Source: Gamarada debralockiae (lineage: Eukaryota; Ascomycota; Leotiomycetes; Helotiales; Hyphodiscaceae). Taken from it: 64,000 bases of DNA. Both the position numbers and the translations under genes were made by a program. The notes beneath the pieces were generated by a model, which was not told where the DNA came from, searched no databases, and was given only the letters and a program-made list of their open reading frames with translations. Positions 32,345 to 43,053 of the stretch are shown here, one piece after another. Within the stretch, counting starts at the first letter, position 1, and each line of letters starts with the position of its first letter. The DNA is taken from positions 1 through 64,000 of the forward strand of contig NXFV01001383.1 in assembly GCA_002803225.1 (NCBI GenBank), in the 5' to 3' direction.

Positions 32345-32619
32345 AGCTTCCATGTTATTACCAGGCTCAGTACCCCAAGAACTAGAAATACCTAAAGAAT
32401 GGTTTACGGAGGTAATCAGGGACTCTCCTCTAACCTTGTTGGAAAAGTACCTCTGGGGACGAACAGCCAATGTTTAATAGTGAAAGCCAAGTCCTCTCTA
32501 TTTCAACGTTTCTCTTGTGAGAGCTCTGCTTGTTGGGGGTTATTTCACAGTTCTTAACAGCTCTCTTCTCGTTATCTATCAATTATAAGCTCAATCAAGC
32601 GCTCTTCGGATTCTTGTAT

Positions 32620-33345
32620 TCTCCTCAAGCCCTTCGGATGCCGCTGTTGCAAGCTGCGGCTTCAAGCCCTCAGCATCATTGTCTGGCCGTGAACAGGATG
32701 CGAATGCAACTGCTGAAAATCCCGCGCAATTCTCGCGATTTCTCAGACTGCCGAAGGAATTGCAGATTAGGATCTGAACGCACGGTTCAGAGGTTCCTCG
32801 AGCCACACTACGCATCGTTCGAGTAACTCACCATGAGACGACAAAATACATTCTCGCATCTCTTCCATAGAGCATTTGTTAAGGGGAGAGGTCAAAAACC
32901 TGTGCATCCAGTATTCACTATCAAGAATAAGAAAGCGAATAGCAGCCACTTCGGCATTAGAGTCGATGAATGGTAGAACTGACAAGTCCCGAGCATAACG
33001 TCCAGAGACGATTTGCAATAGAGTAAGTGGACATTGGGGTTGACGTAGATTGGATAAGTCGAGTCGGGAACGAAACACGGTTCAATCTTCTAGCGGACTT
33101 GCGCGCCAAAACAATGGCTGGAGAGGAAAAAGAGGCTTTATGCCGCTTTGCACCTTGCTCCCAACGATCCGAAGTTGATATCGATCGACAATATGCTGCC
33201 GAGGTCGCAAGTGATCAAGCGGCACCGAATTCAGCGGTTGGATTTTGTGTCTATTTGGAAAGATGTCGATTTCATACGTAACGCGGAACTTATGCACTGC
33301 TTGGGGTATGAAATTTTCCACCGCAGTCTGTTAACATTATGCTAG
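32620..33345 (+). pseudogene. Relic of a 2EXR-domain protein
   Basis: On the plus strand around 32,725-32,870 the text QFSRFLRLPKELQIRI, a stop, then THGSEVPRATLRIVRV reproduces the 2EXR pattern, in which F-x-x-F-x-x-LP-x-E-L-R-x-x-I-W is followed by PR and a strand. The conserved tryptophan is replaced by TGA at 32775-32777, consistent with TGG to TGA. Further plus-strand frames between 33,030 and 33,345 (for example IQRLDFVSIWKDVDF) look like continuation pieces in shifted frames. 2EXR proteins are an expanded, lineage-specific fungal family of unknown function. The start and end of this relic are approximate. Confidence 0.5.
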
Positions 33346-34748
33346 GCTCTGTTCTACCAGTAAACCAGCAGTTTTGAACCTGAATGCCTAAAATGTTCAG
33401 CATAGAGCAACAGCCAATTAGGAGATGGCAGCTTTTCGGAACGCTTTGGGATTCAGCAATGTTGTCGTCGTATGCATTGGGACCGATCCTTTATTGTTCC
33501 GTGGCTGGGTTGCCCAAGTAAGACGTACTGTCACTCGACACCACAACAATCTGGATGGATAAGTATCCTTGGTACGCCGCGTACCGTACGCCTGGCACAG
33601 TTCACACCCAGGCTGATGCATTAGCCACCTACACTCCCCCCTTTAAATAATAATGGAAGAACATATGCTCATAAAATAACCAATTTTACTTAATACTAAC
33701 TTATCTGTGTTCGAAGTAGCTGAGTTATAGGTAGGTTAATTTCGATAATTTTTTCGGTTTTCGCGGTTTTGAGAATAGCCAAATGACGTATTTGACCCTA
33801 ATTATCGGTATGGCTGTATTCACTCCCTTACTAGTGCTGGAGCGTTGTTTGAGTCAGAGCGGGCTTCAAATAATCTGGAGAAAAATATGGGTTCCGAACG
33901 CGAAAATTGGGACTTAGATGGCAATCACGATGCCAGGGTAACAAGCATCATGCCTGGATACTATGAATACAAGTCTGAGAGTTTGGTGGGAAAGACTTTA
34001 CATACACGATGGACGTGAAGACTCGCATATCGACGGCTCTTGAATTGAAAGGCGGATTCGAGCTGATGTTGCAAATCACTCTTTGTGGTAAACAGACGGG
34101 TTGCGGTGACCCTGGGCAGTGGTGGTTTCCAGGCCGTAATGATTTCCAGGTCGTAATGATTTCCAGGCCGTAATGATTTCCAGGCCGTGATGATCCGACC
34201 CGTGGCTTGAAGGATTTCCGAGCGCGGGAAAGCCGATTCGTTTCCGAAGGGCAGAATAGAAGCTAGCGAGTCGTTAAGGTTCAATAGAACCATCTCAAGC
34301 CCCAGAGAATCGCCAACGATTTTGCGAGAAGCTTATTTGCGCGACGATCGCTGCCAAATTTATTCTACATGATCAAACGGGACGGGCAGTTGGTTTGCAA
34401 GCCGTGATGCCTAGCACAAAAAATCAGTTTCTCCTCGAGTGGGGAAAGCACGGGGCCATCGCATATCCAAATTTTATTGTCTTGAATCTCGAGTCATCCC
34501 CAGACGCATCGATCCAACCACTGCAGGTGAGGAAAAGCACATTTGGATAAAAATGGGAATGAAAGGCGAGGACCTATCATTTGCACCCCCTATGAAATTG
34601 TTTCATGGTCTGATGGAAGCTGTTGAAAAAAAAACTCTCCTTTTTCTTGATTCTTGAAATATTTATATAAACAGGCCTTGCTGGCCTGGATTGTTTGTCT
34701 CCAGTCCTATCTCTACATTTATTTCACCTTTATTGTCTCTCCTCAAAC
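33346..34748. other. Intergenic stretch
   Basis: Contains an AT-rich part (33,640-33,800), a 17 bp minisatellite (listed separately) and the promoter of the membrane-protein gene. No gene is seen. Confidence 0.45.
34124..34191. repeat. Four-copy 17 bp minisatellite
   Basis: Four head-to-tail copies of GATTTCCAGGCCGTAAT, with a G/A difference in copy 1, a T in copy 2 and TGAT at the end of copy 4. Neighbouring sequence is single-copy. No coding function is supported. Confidence 0.85.
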
Positions 34749-35989
34749 ATGGTGGATATTTCTTCTATCTTCTTCGGTCTCTTTATCGGACTATTTGTGC
34801 CTACTTTGACAAAGGTAGTGCAACAGACTCGGACCATATGGAGACGGACACGAAGTCTGGCGAATGTCTACCTTTACATGATCTGGGTAGAAGCGATAGT
34901 GAATCTGATATTCTCTAATACGACATATCTATACCTATGTGGGGTTATCCCGTCGAGGTAAGTTTCACCCTCATTTTATAGATTTTTGGCGCTGATCAGA
35001 TGCTTTAGTTTTGCGTATTTCTTTGGTACTGGTAGGTCATATATACACACGCTTTGAAAGCGACACAAACTCACAAACGCCAGTGCTATTATGGGCGATT
35101 CAGACCCAACTTCTTTCACAAATCATCGCCAACCGTATTTCCTTGATCATGGTTAACAAGCGGAAAGCCCGGCAGCTCAAATGGGCCCTCTTTATCCTCA
35201 TTGGCATCGTCAACATCTCTGTCTTTTGCATTTGGATCATGGCTCACATGCCAGGAGCTAGCCCATTCATGGTTGCCTTCAACAACATATGGGAACGGCT
35301 TGAGAAGAGCTTTTTTCTTGTCGTTGATGGTGGACTCAACTTGTACTTTTTGTATCTGGTGCGATTCCGGCTCATTGCAGATGGATTGTCGAAATACTGG
35401 CGCCTTTTCCATTTCAATGCGGCAATTCTTCTCGTTTCCTCATCCATGGACATTTTACTCCTTGGGATGCTGAGCCTACCCAACCCATATGAGTAAGTTT
35501 CCGCCTGGCACTCCGCCAATACCCCTACCTAATATGTGGCCGGAGAACTGACTTAATGATTTCAGCTACGTCCAATTTGCTCCCGTCGTTTACATCGTCA
35601 AGCTGCATATCGAGCTCACTATGGCAGTCCTCATCTCAAAAGTCGTGCGCAGCAGTAGTGCTGAGCGAGTTGATGATAGGTATTCTAGCGGTCATCACAC
35701 ATCCAATCGCACGAATGTCAATAGGCACACCAACCCTTGGCCGGATATGCCGCAGCCCGATAGCGTCTTTCCTCACTCGGCGAGAATGGATACGAATATT
35801 TCTGGAGGGAGGGCGGATGGCCTTCGAGATGAGGATAAAGGCGCAGGCATCGTGAAGACGGTGACGACGGTGGTGAAGTCGGATAGTGATGGGGAGAGTT
35901 GCGAGGGATATCAGGTGAGCACGAAGCGCCTCACGGGGGATTTCACGTCCCATAAATCCTCCAGGGGCGACGTCTCGTCCTCACTGTAA
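34749..35989 (+). CDS. Seven-helix fungal integral membrane protein
   Basis: Four exons: 34749-34957, 35009-35031, 35084-35492 and 35566-35989, 354 residues. Exon 2 is only 23 nt long, but without it neither phase nor the SSFAYFFGT membrane segment is kept. Hydrophobic helices are visible at IFFGLFIGLFVP, VYLYMIWVEAIVNLIF, FAYFFGTVLLWAIQT, WALFILIGIVNISVFCIWIM, SFFLVVDGGLNLYFLYL, AAILLVSSSMDILLLGML and VVYIVKLHIELTMAVLI. The last ~125 residues are hydrophilic, Ser/Asp-rich and presumably cytoplasmic. The architecture is that of a widespread uncharacterised ascomycete membrane family, reminiscent of receptors. No fungal G-protein-coupled-receptor signature (CFEM, Ste2 or Ste3) is present, so I make no functional claim. 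Plasma-membrane location is inferred. Confidence 0.82.
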
Positions 35990-37264
35990 GTCTGCATTCT
36001 CGGCCGTCGGACTTTATGGAACTCTGTTAATGGATTGTGATGGAAAGATGTAATGGAAAACTGTACATGAAAATGAAGGAATAGTACTGATAATATATGC
36101 GGCGGTATTGGATATGGAGTTGCAAACCTCTGCAAGATCATGTGAGGGATTGTTTGAATATTTAAGTCTTAGGGCCGTTTCTAGGGCCTTAGTAATATAA
36201 CTCTTAATATAATGACTTAAAGTCTTTATTAGAAGAGCAATAAAGACACTTTGGTCCTTTGATCTAGGCTTGGTTCTTCAGGAGCTTTTGGCGAGTGATA
36301 CACGGTGAATGAAGGCCTCAACTTTCAATATCCTCCAGGCATATAAACAAACGCTCACCGACGCAGCTATCGAGCTCGAAGAGCATGTCCAGGAAACCTA
36401 TGGCAGACTACAAGCCACGTGTTGAGGCTCTGCTAATATTTTCAAGATTATTTAATAACTGTAAATTAAATATAATAATTATTAAATCAATAGAAAGCAC
36501 ACGATTAGATATATAAAACGCTATCCTATAACTCCTTAAGCAATATCGTATATTATTAGTGTGAACCCCCTTTATTATATTATGTTAGATCTTTACAGGC
36601 TAACACTTTATCATACGTTTATTAGGAGTGTAAAGACTTTTATTATTTTATGACATTATTGGTAATATATTACTACATTTGCTACACTACTGGAAACACT
36701 GCTGTTGTCCTTGTCTTCAGTCATCGTTCGCTTCCAGCTCTCTGACCGTTCACTTATCGCGGTTGACGATCTTCGTTTTTGTGGTCCATTTTGGGAAGGT
36801 TGGAGGTTCTCTGCTTGCATGTGAATCGGAACAGAGTTTGGCGAAGGGGTGATTGGCATCGAGCTGAGATGAAGGTTCTTTTGGCGGAAAGGATCAATAC
36901 AAGACTAACCCAGGTCAACATTTTCACCTCCGAATATAGCCCGGGATGTGCACTTAAGAGGAGTTTTCTCTTCTGCTCTGATACACCAGTGACGACACCG
37001 TAATATAAATCTTCTGATTGAATGATGCTTTTTGAAAGATGTATGAAGCAGAGTGAGTGATCGATAGATATTATATATGTCAGTATTGAGCAATGGTGTG
37101 CAATATAAATCGAGTTATTCGTCTCCATCCAGGTTTCTATTGAGTCAGGCAAGTGGAAAACAAAACAATGGAGCCAGGGAGCTTAAAGAGTAGTTCAAGA
37201 CAATACTCCTCCTGCGATCTTCATTGTGCTGAATTTTTTCCTTTTCGGGTGATTAGTAGGATCG
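35990..37264. other. AT-rich intergenic block with a small GC island
   Basis: 36,150-36,670 is strongly AT-rich, like RIP-mutated DNA. Inside it, 36309-36425 has normal composition and encodes a 38-codon amphipathic segment (MKASTFNILQAYKQTL, then EELEEHVQ-like helix text, ending in TGA). It looks like an isolated fragment of a helical N-terminal domain that escaped decay. No complete gene. Confidence 0.45.
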
Positions 37265-37780
37265 TCAAAGCATGCTCACAATTTCCACAGCTGTCACACG
37301 TGTGCCACCAAATGATACACATGGTTCAAGGTCAATAGAAGTCAAATCAAATAATTGAAATGCTTGACTAGAACGTTGGATATTGTTCCCCAGCATAGAA
37401 TTTGAAAAGTAGTAGTATATCAAGAAATGAGACCGTGCGTTTGAACAAACGACACAGTGCCCCAGATCATAATCAAGACGTCTCACATTGTCCACACTAG
37501 GTTCAGTGGGATTCAAATCTCCCGCTTCCTCCAGAGTATCCTCTAATCCTCCATCTGCCCATTTTTCTTGTTCACAGCCCATCAAAACCTCGTCCCATTT
37601 TCTTTCCCCCCAATTTCCCGGCAAAAGTAATTGGTGTTGTGATTTTGTCGTTTCTTCATCTATGTACAAGTCAAGACCATACTTTCTACCAGCGCTATTC
37701 CCACCATCAATACAAGCAAAGCCAACCTCAGAACATCCATCAACAAAATTCGATGGCGTATGCTCGAGTCCTTCATTCAT
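37265..37780 (-). CDS. Hypothetical protein, uncertain
   Basis: An uninterrupted 171-residue frame on the minus strand. The first ~90 residues look like real protein: acidic and balanced, with ACIDGGNSAGRKYGLDLYID, then HQLLLPGNWGERKWDEVL and a run EDTLEEAG. After about residue 95 the composition is less convincing, and an intron or decay is possible near 37,500. I do not recognise a family. The neighbourhood is rich in AT blocks and broken genes, so it may be a fragment. Confidence 0.25.
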   Translation of the reverse strand: MNEGLEHTPSNFVDGCSEVGFACIDGGNSAGRKYGLDLYIDEETTKSQHQLLLPGNWGERKWDEVLMGCEQEKWADGGLEDTLEEAGDLNPTEPSVDNVRRLDYDLGHCVVCSNARSHFLIYYYFSNSMLGNNIQRSSQAFQLFDLTSIDLEPCVSFGGTRVTAVEIVSML

Positions 37781-38948
37781 CCCTTTCCAATACTAAAGGA
37801 ATGAACTTCTGCTCTCAGTGAGTCGCGCCTCTCACTTCTCCGATAATAGTTGGAATTGGTGGTCGGGCCGTTCGAAAAAGCGGGGCAAACAGAGGCTTGA
37901 AGCTGACCATGGTCAGGTGGAGTAGCGAGGCAACCTGCTGTTCAGGCTACTGATAGATGCCACTTCCCTTGCTCAGCCATAGGTATGCCGAAAAGTATCC
38001 CTCGACAGTCGAATATCCTGTCGGAACCCATGTCATCTGAGAAGAGGTTGGTATACCCCCAGGGACAACGGAATGGGTTACAGACGAAGCCGAACCCTAC
38101 AGATGGAAGTTAAAATCGGATCAGAAGAGGATATCTAGGACTTATCGCTTCGGGGTTGTAGGTACATTCGGCTTTCGACATCGAGAGCGGATCCGCAACC
38201 GTAGCAGTCCATTGGCTTGAGTTAATCTTTCATTTTATGCTTCTAATTCGTCAATCAGACGCTGGGTGTCGGCCCTGACTTCAGTCGAAAATAAGATCTC
38301 TTATCACTTGGAACTTGAGAAAGGGTTTGCCGCTTCTTCTGTTTGGCGGCTCGATCATTAGCCCACTTTTTCGCCAACTTCTCTGGGCTGAGATGTACTC
38401 ATATTTTCAGACGAATTGAATCTTTGTTAATTTATGAAGAGCAAAGGCAAAGATGTAAAGAAGACTCAAGGTTGCATAATGTGATGGGAAATAGAGAGGA
38501 TGAGGTGGGGGAATTTCCCAGCAGCGATCACGCTGTGCCAGGCCAGAAATCAGGGGCAAGACGCCTCCAGCTAAGAATAAAGCAATAGAAGAGACTTGTA
38601 TGGCAATCTGCAGGAACCAGGAGCGAACCTGGTTGAGGAGAGACGAGGAAGGCACTTACTGATTGCTCTCGTTCTGTTGGTCACTCTTATACATGTCTTG
38701 AGGAGAAAGAAATTAAATTCACGACGTAGATTTAGATATTAAATGAAGCAGACCCCAAGCGGACCACAATATTTGTTTCAATGTTCTGGCCGATCGCGGA
38801 ATCTCAAGATGTGCTAGATCCCCGTTCCTTCCGGAGGTGCAATGGGTTGTGATTGACAAAAATATTTGCATCTGTGAAAAATAATACACAAAATCTTAAT
38901 TACAAATTTAGCCACGTTGCAGATGGATAAAAGGCTCAAAGTTTTATC
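37781..38948. other. Intergenic stretch
   Basis: No supported gene. The overlapping frames near 38.35-38.66 kb on both strands lack motifs. AT content climbs sharply after 38,850. Confidence 0.5.
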
Positions 38949-39172
38949 CAGTGTGGCATTTGATTTGATTTAATCAGATTATAAGCCATTAATCTAATCT
39001 AATCAATCAAAATAAATCTATAATCAAAATCTAATCTAATCTGATTTAATCTGATTTTAATTTGATTTAGTCTGATTATAATTGATTTTATTTGATTACT
39101 GTAAAACACTTAACCAAAATCAAATCTAATTTAATCTGATTATAATTAACTTGATTTTTTCGTGCCACACTG
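38949..39172. repeat. AT-rich low-complexity element bounded by 10 bp inverted repeats
   Basis: The 224 bp segment starts CAGTGTGGCA and ends TGCCACACTG, exact inverted 10-mers. The interior is built almost entirely of TAATC/GATTA-type units (AATCTAATCTAATC, TTAATCTGATT and their complements), so it can fold on itself. No target-site duplication is evident. It may be a small non-autonomous transposon or an expanded simple repeat with chance ends. Confidence 0.5.
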
Positions 39173-39208
39173 TTTGTATTAAATGAATACCTGACAAATG
39201 AACGTATA

Positions 39209-39811
39209 TACAATCGGTTCCGGTTAGTGTTCGCCACATTTTACTACGCGAAAACAGTACTTTTGAGTTCGAAATTAAATAATTTAACAACCTTATTAGC
39301 TACTACTCTAAAATTGGAAATTTTAGTAACTAACTTACTTATCTTTTATATTCCTGAATTTGAATTCATGGAATTAATATCAACTCTATAAACAAGGTTT
39401 TAAGTAAGAGTGATTTTTGATTTTCTTCTTAATTTAAAAATATATATACTTTTGAAGTACATAATATCAATTCAATTATAATTATTTACTTTTAATACTT
39501 AATACTAGCAATAAAATTAACTTATAGTATAAAATTTTAAAAGATTTTAATTTTACGATTTTAATTCCCACAGTTATAAGTGTAATTCTGATATTAAATT
39601 TAGAAGAAAAAATCAATTAGATTTACTAGGAAATCTCTTTTACTTTTGCAAAATTTAAAAACTAATAATAAATATAAATAAATGTTTAGAAAATTAGCTT
39701 TAAGATAAAGTTAGTCTTATTTTAATATCTGTTATATTCATTTATTTATAAAGCTTTAAAGTGAAGCTAGGGGCAGTTTGAAGTGGCGAACACTAACCGG
39801 AACCGATTGTA
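39209..39811. mobile_element. 603 bp element with 29 bp perfect terminal inverted repeats (mariner-type MITE candidate)
   Basis: Positions 39209-39237 and 39783-39811 are exact inverted copies (left arm begins TACAATCGGTTCCGGTTAG). If the first and last TA are taken as target duplication, the element starts CAATCGGTTCC and is flanked by TA on both sides, as expected for Tc1/mariner insertions. The interior is extremely AT-rich, with no coding frame, and looks heavily C-to-T mutated, whereas the terminal repeats keep normal GC content. It is therefore non-autonomous or a RIP-wrecked copy. Confidence 0.7.
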
Positions 39812-40518
39812 CAATGTATTGGAACAGTTGAAGATAGTTCCCTCGTGACCCTCTTCACTCCTTTGCGTTTTAGTGAAAGGCACAAATCCCATTCAAGATC
39901 AATTTCCCGAGCAAGGGCACGCCAACATGTCAGTATTTGAGAGTATAATAGTGCTCCATTTGTGGGTGGCGGCTGGTTAACATCGATTTTGCATTTTATA
40001 ATCTGACAAGACTTCTTCGTACTTCGGTAGAGGGTTGCAGGTATCCGATTGAGCCGATGGCAGACGATCTAGCCTACGCTGATTCTGGATCACCAAGAGC
40101 TTTCTAACGGTCTTGGTACTGCTCCGTATCTGTCTAATCACACAGGGAACCATAGACTAGTGATGGGGATTGCATGCTAGAGGGCGACTACACGGACATT
40201 CGATAGAAACTCTCTGATGAATTACAAGGAGATTCTAATTCTGTTAGCGCAATGTTTCCCAAATAGCGTTAAAGCACTTACTATCAAGGGAAATCCCATA
40301 ATACGACGGGTTTGAGGGCCTTGTTCTGCGAGAAGCCAGAGGTCGTGAAGAATCTCCTATGGGTAGGACTTCTGGGAATCACTCAAATGCTGCTGGTGTG
40401 ATATGAAATAATCAGAGCTAGCAGTATTCAAGCTGGTGTTAGAGGTTCTGCCTAAAAGCACAGGATTGTATTGCTAGCCACCGGACAATCCACGCAACGG
40501 CCGCCGTAACGTCTGTCT
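39812..40518. other. Intergenic stretch
   Basis: Mixed-composition sequence with no supported gene or repeat. Confidence 0.5.
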
Positions 40519-41460
40519 TTACGTCTTGTCAAAAGGTCTCTTTGGACGATTGAATTTGAGAGCATTACTTACCCATAGAGATATGATATAATTAATTCGA
40601 CCAACCAAGTAGAAAGAGATGCGATGCCAAGAACCCAGGAGATAGCACCGAAAAAGATGTTCCCCCAGACAATACAACGAACGCATGCTGGTTGTTTGCT
40701 GAAGGTCTTCGGCGAGAAACTTCGAGCAGTGCATAATAGCCCTCCGCATTTTTTCTTTTTTGATCCTGGGTCCCTCTACCTGCAAACTTTCCCAAGATAT
40801 AGAGCGCCGAGTAAAATGTATTCGGCCGCAAAGAGTGAAAAGAGTCGTAATCCTCTAGGCCTTCGTGTGGCCTTTGTCGGCGGCTATCAGTGCTCTGAGT
40901 ACTAATGTGTAGACGGTATAGAGTAGCTGTAGAACCGCTATAGGCACACGAATCCAACATGGCCAATCAAAGAATTACCACAATAATCCGCACTTAGGAA
41001 AAACCCCACCAGGTCAGCACAGCCCTTGCAGAAGAGTCAGGTAACTTACTGGGTAAATGATCATTAATCTGCCGATCAAGGAAAGAAGAACTCCCGGAGC
41101 ATTCTCGTCGGAGAGAATGCAAAAGATGAGTAGTACGCTGATGATAAAGAGTATGAAACAAGAGCCCCGCCTCAAGGATTGACCGAACGCTGCGTCTCCC
41201 TCAGCATAACCGTAAAACAGATACGCCGGACTTGAGGGTAAACGCACGTACGGTAAGGACAGAGAGCACACGATATAGCGCGGAGTGCATTTTTCGAGAT
41301 GGCTTGGGGCGGAACCGGGTTGTCTGGATGCCAGGCTTGCCTCTATAGGAAGAGGGACGACAGACCCAACTGCAGGGGAGGAGGTTGAGTGGTAACTGAC
41401 AGGAGGTAAAGCCTCTCGAGTTGGAACGCAAAAAGAAACAGCATTGACTAACCAGCGCAC
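40519..41460 (-). pseudogene. Possible relic of a multi-pass membrane protein
   Basis: Hydrophobic protein-like segments occur on the minus strand in changing frames. CFILFIISVLLIFC followed by VLLSLIGRLMIIYP ends at a good GTAAGT donor near 41,050. AVLQLLYTVYTLVLRALIAADK lies near 40,930, FSLFAAEYILLGALYLG near 40,830 and ISWVLGIASLSTWLVELIISYLYG near 40,610. That last segment also ends at a GTAAGT donor. The pieces suggest a fungal transmembrane protein with several exons, but at least one frame change and a stop (near 40,860) cannot be removed by plausible introns. Boundaries are approximate and the family is not recognised. Confidence 0.35.
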
Positions 41461-42101
41461 CAGATGAATAAAGGAGAGAAGTGAGGAGGGCAGCGGCCTT
41501 GCTGCCTCGCCTTGGTCTACAGATCGATACGTGAGAAATGAACCGGTGGATGAGGTGAGGCAAATACAGCGCAGCAGCGGTAAAGAATGGGAGATGAAGA
41601 GGGCGCACGCTGGGTGCCTCGTTCTGCAGCGTTTTCTTATACATTGAACTCGATGCCCACGGTTTGAGTACCAAGATTGAAAGACAACTTAATATAGTCT
41701 AACGGAGTGATTTCCACATTGTCGTTGCCAGAAGGTCGGGTGGTGATGGCGATGCGGACTTGCCCACTCGCTAACCCGGATTTTGTCAGAGTTATGTCCT
41801 AGGCCATGATTCCTCTCTGCAAAGACTCTGGAAGATCACTGTTTCCTCGTCGCCCTCTACATCTCTCCACAGTCTGCGACTATCGTATTCATCATCAAAC
41901 GCTTCGTCCTCGTTGCTCTCTCTTCGCCCTCATCGTCTCGCTCTCTGGTGAATATCCTCGGAGTCCGTATCAGTCGTCCTTAGCGCCTATCGGACTAGAT
42001 TCTTAGGAAAGTTATCATTCGCCTCCGCCTACTCCCTCAGAACTGCCCGCCGGCCTATAGACTCTTTGTGGAGTTCCTGGGTCGGTCACCAACTTCTGTG
42101 A
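41461..42101. other. Intergenic stretch
   Basis: No supported gene; only overlapping short frames without motifs. Confidence 0.45.
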
Positions 42102-43053
42102 TCATAGCTCCCAGCGGTGCTCGATGTGCGATTCGCGTGATCCAGATAGCTCATAACGAGGGCCTTCCAACTCCGCGGGCTGTTGTCGTGGAAGATGGTC
42201 AGGAAAGTTAGGGGATCCGCTGGATTTGTTTTCTGTGGATACTCTGGATACCCTGCGGCGATAGAAGAGTAATGCTGCTACCAAAAGGCCGATGATGACA
42301 GGAATTGCTACTCCGACACCAATACCAGCGTCTGCACCTGGTGAAAGGCCACTCTTTGATGTATTTGTTACTACCCCACTCGCTGATGTAATCGAATTCG
42401 CTGATGTAATCGAATTCGCTATCGTACTTGAAGTAGTAGCGGTGGTAGACGTGACAGTACTGGGAGAAACAGCAAATCCGTTAACATGAGCTCCATAAAG
42501 AGTCACAACGTCGGATTGTATGGTAGTGGTGACATCGATCCATGACGAAGATTGGTTTTCGGATTTGTATGTCAATATTTGACCAGCGGTCAGGGTCATT
42601 ACACACTGACCCAAGGTAGCCCAGTTACATGACGTGATAAAATTATAACCACTATCGGCAGAAATGTCAGCTATTTCTGCTAGAATATTTGGACCCTTTG
42701 AGATGGATTGAGCTCACATACGAGGGGCAACAGAAAACCTCTGCAGTATATGCGTTCACAAGACTGGCAGATCCGGTGCTATATGCTGCAGGGCAAACAA
42801 AAGGTCCGAGACTCGTGGTGAACAGTGCTTGTCGGGTTTGGAACCACCATGATGTTATTGCTGGAGGAAGACAAGTGAGCGCCGAAGGATCGATGGAGGA
42901 ATAAAATAGAGGATCAAATGCAACCAGGCGACCACCAGAATTTTGTGAATATATTTGTGAAGAGCATGCCTTTGTCAAAGGCCAAGGAGTAACGACTGGT
43001 ATCCATGAAGTCGTGACATCAAAATTGGTCACAGGAGCGAGAGTAGTCGTCAT
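42102..43053 (-). CDS. Mucin-like single-pass cell-surface protein
   Basis: Two exons, 43053-42722 and 42651-42102, give 293 residues. The intron has a GTATGT donor, GCTGAC branch and GATAG acceptor. The N-terminal ~165 residues form an extracellular-type domain with paired cysteines (KACSSQIYS, LTCLPPAI, PFVCPAAY, VFCCPS, TSCNWATLGQCVM). A Ser/Thr-rich stalk follows at about 172-213. The single membrane helix at about 221-241 (VGVAIPVIIGLLVAALLFY) is followed by a basic stop-transfer RRR and a short cytoplasmic tail. No classical N-terminal signal peptide is visible, so export may rely on the membrane helix or on a missed 5' exon. This layout is common in fungal wall-stress sensor-like proteins. 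An 18 bp tandem duplication inside the stalk (42,378-42,418) encodes repeated NSITSA. Confidence 0.8.

Noticed and set aside
41014..41674. Overlapping 148- and 157-codon minus-strand frames
   Set aside because: Only the 3' hydrophobic part of one frame looks like protein; the N-terminal parts are Ser/Pro/Leu-rich chance text, so no intact gene was called.
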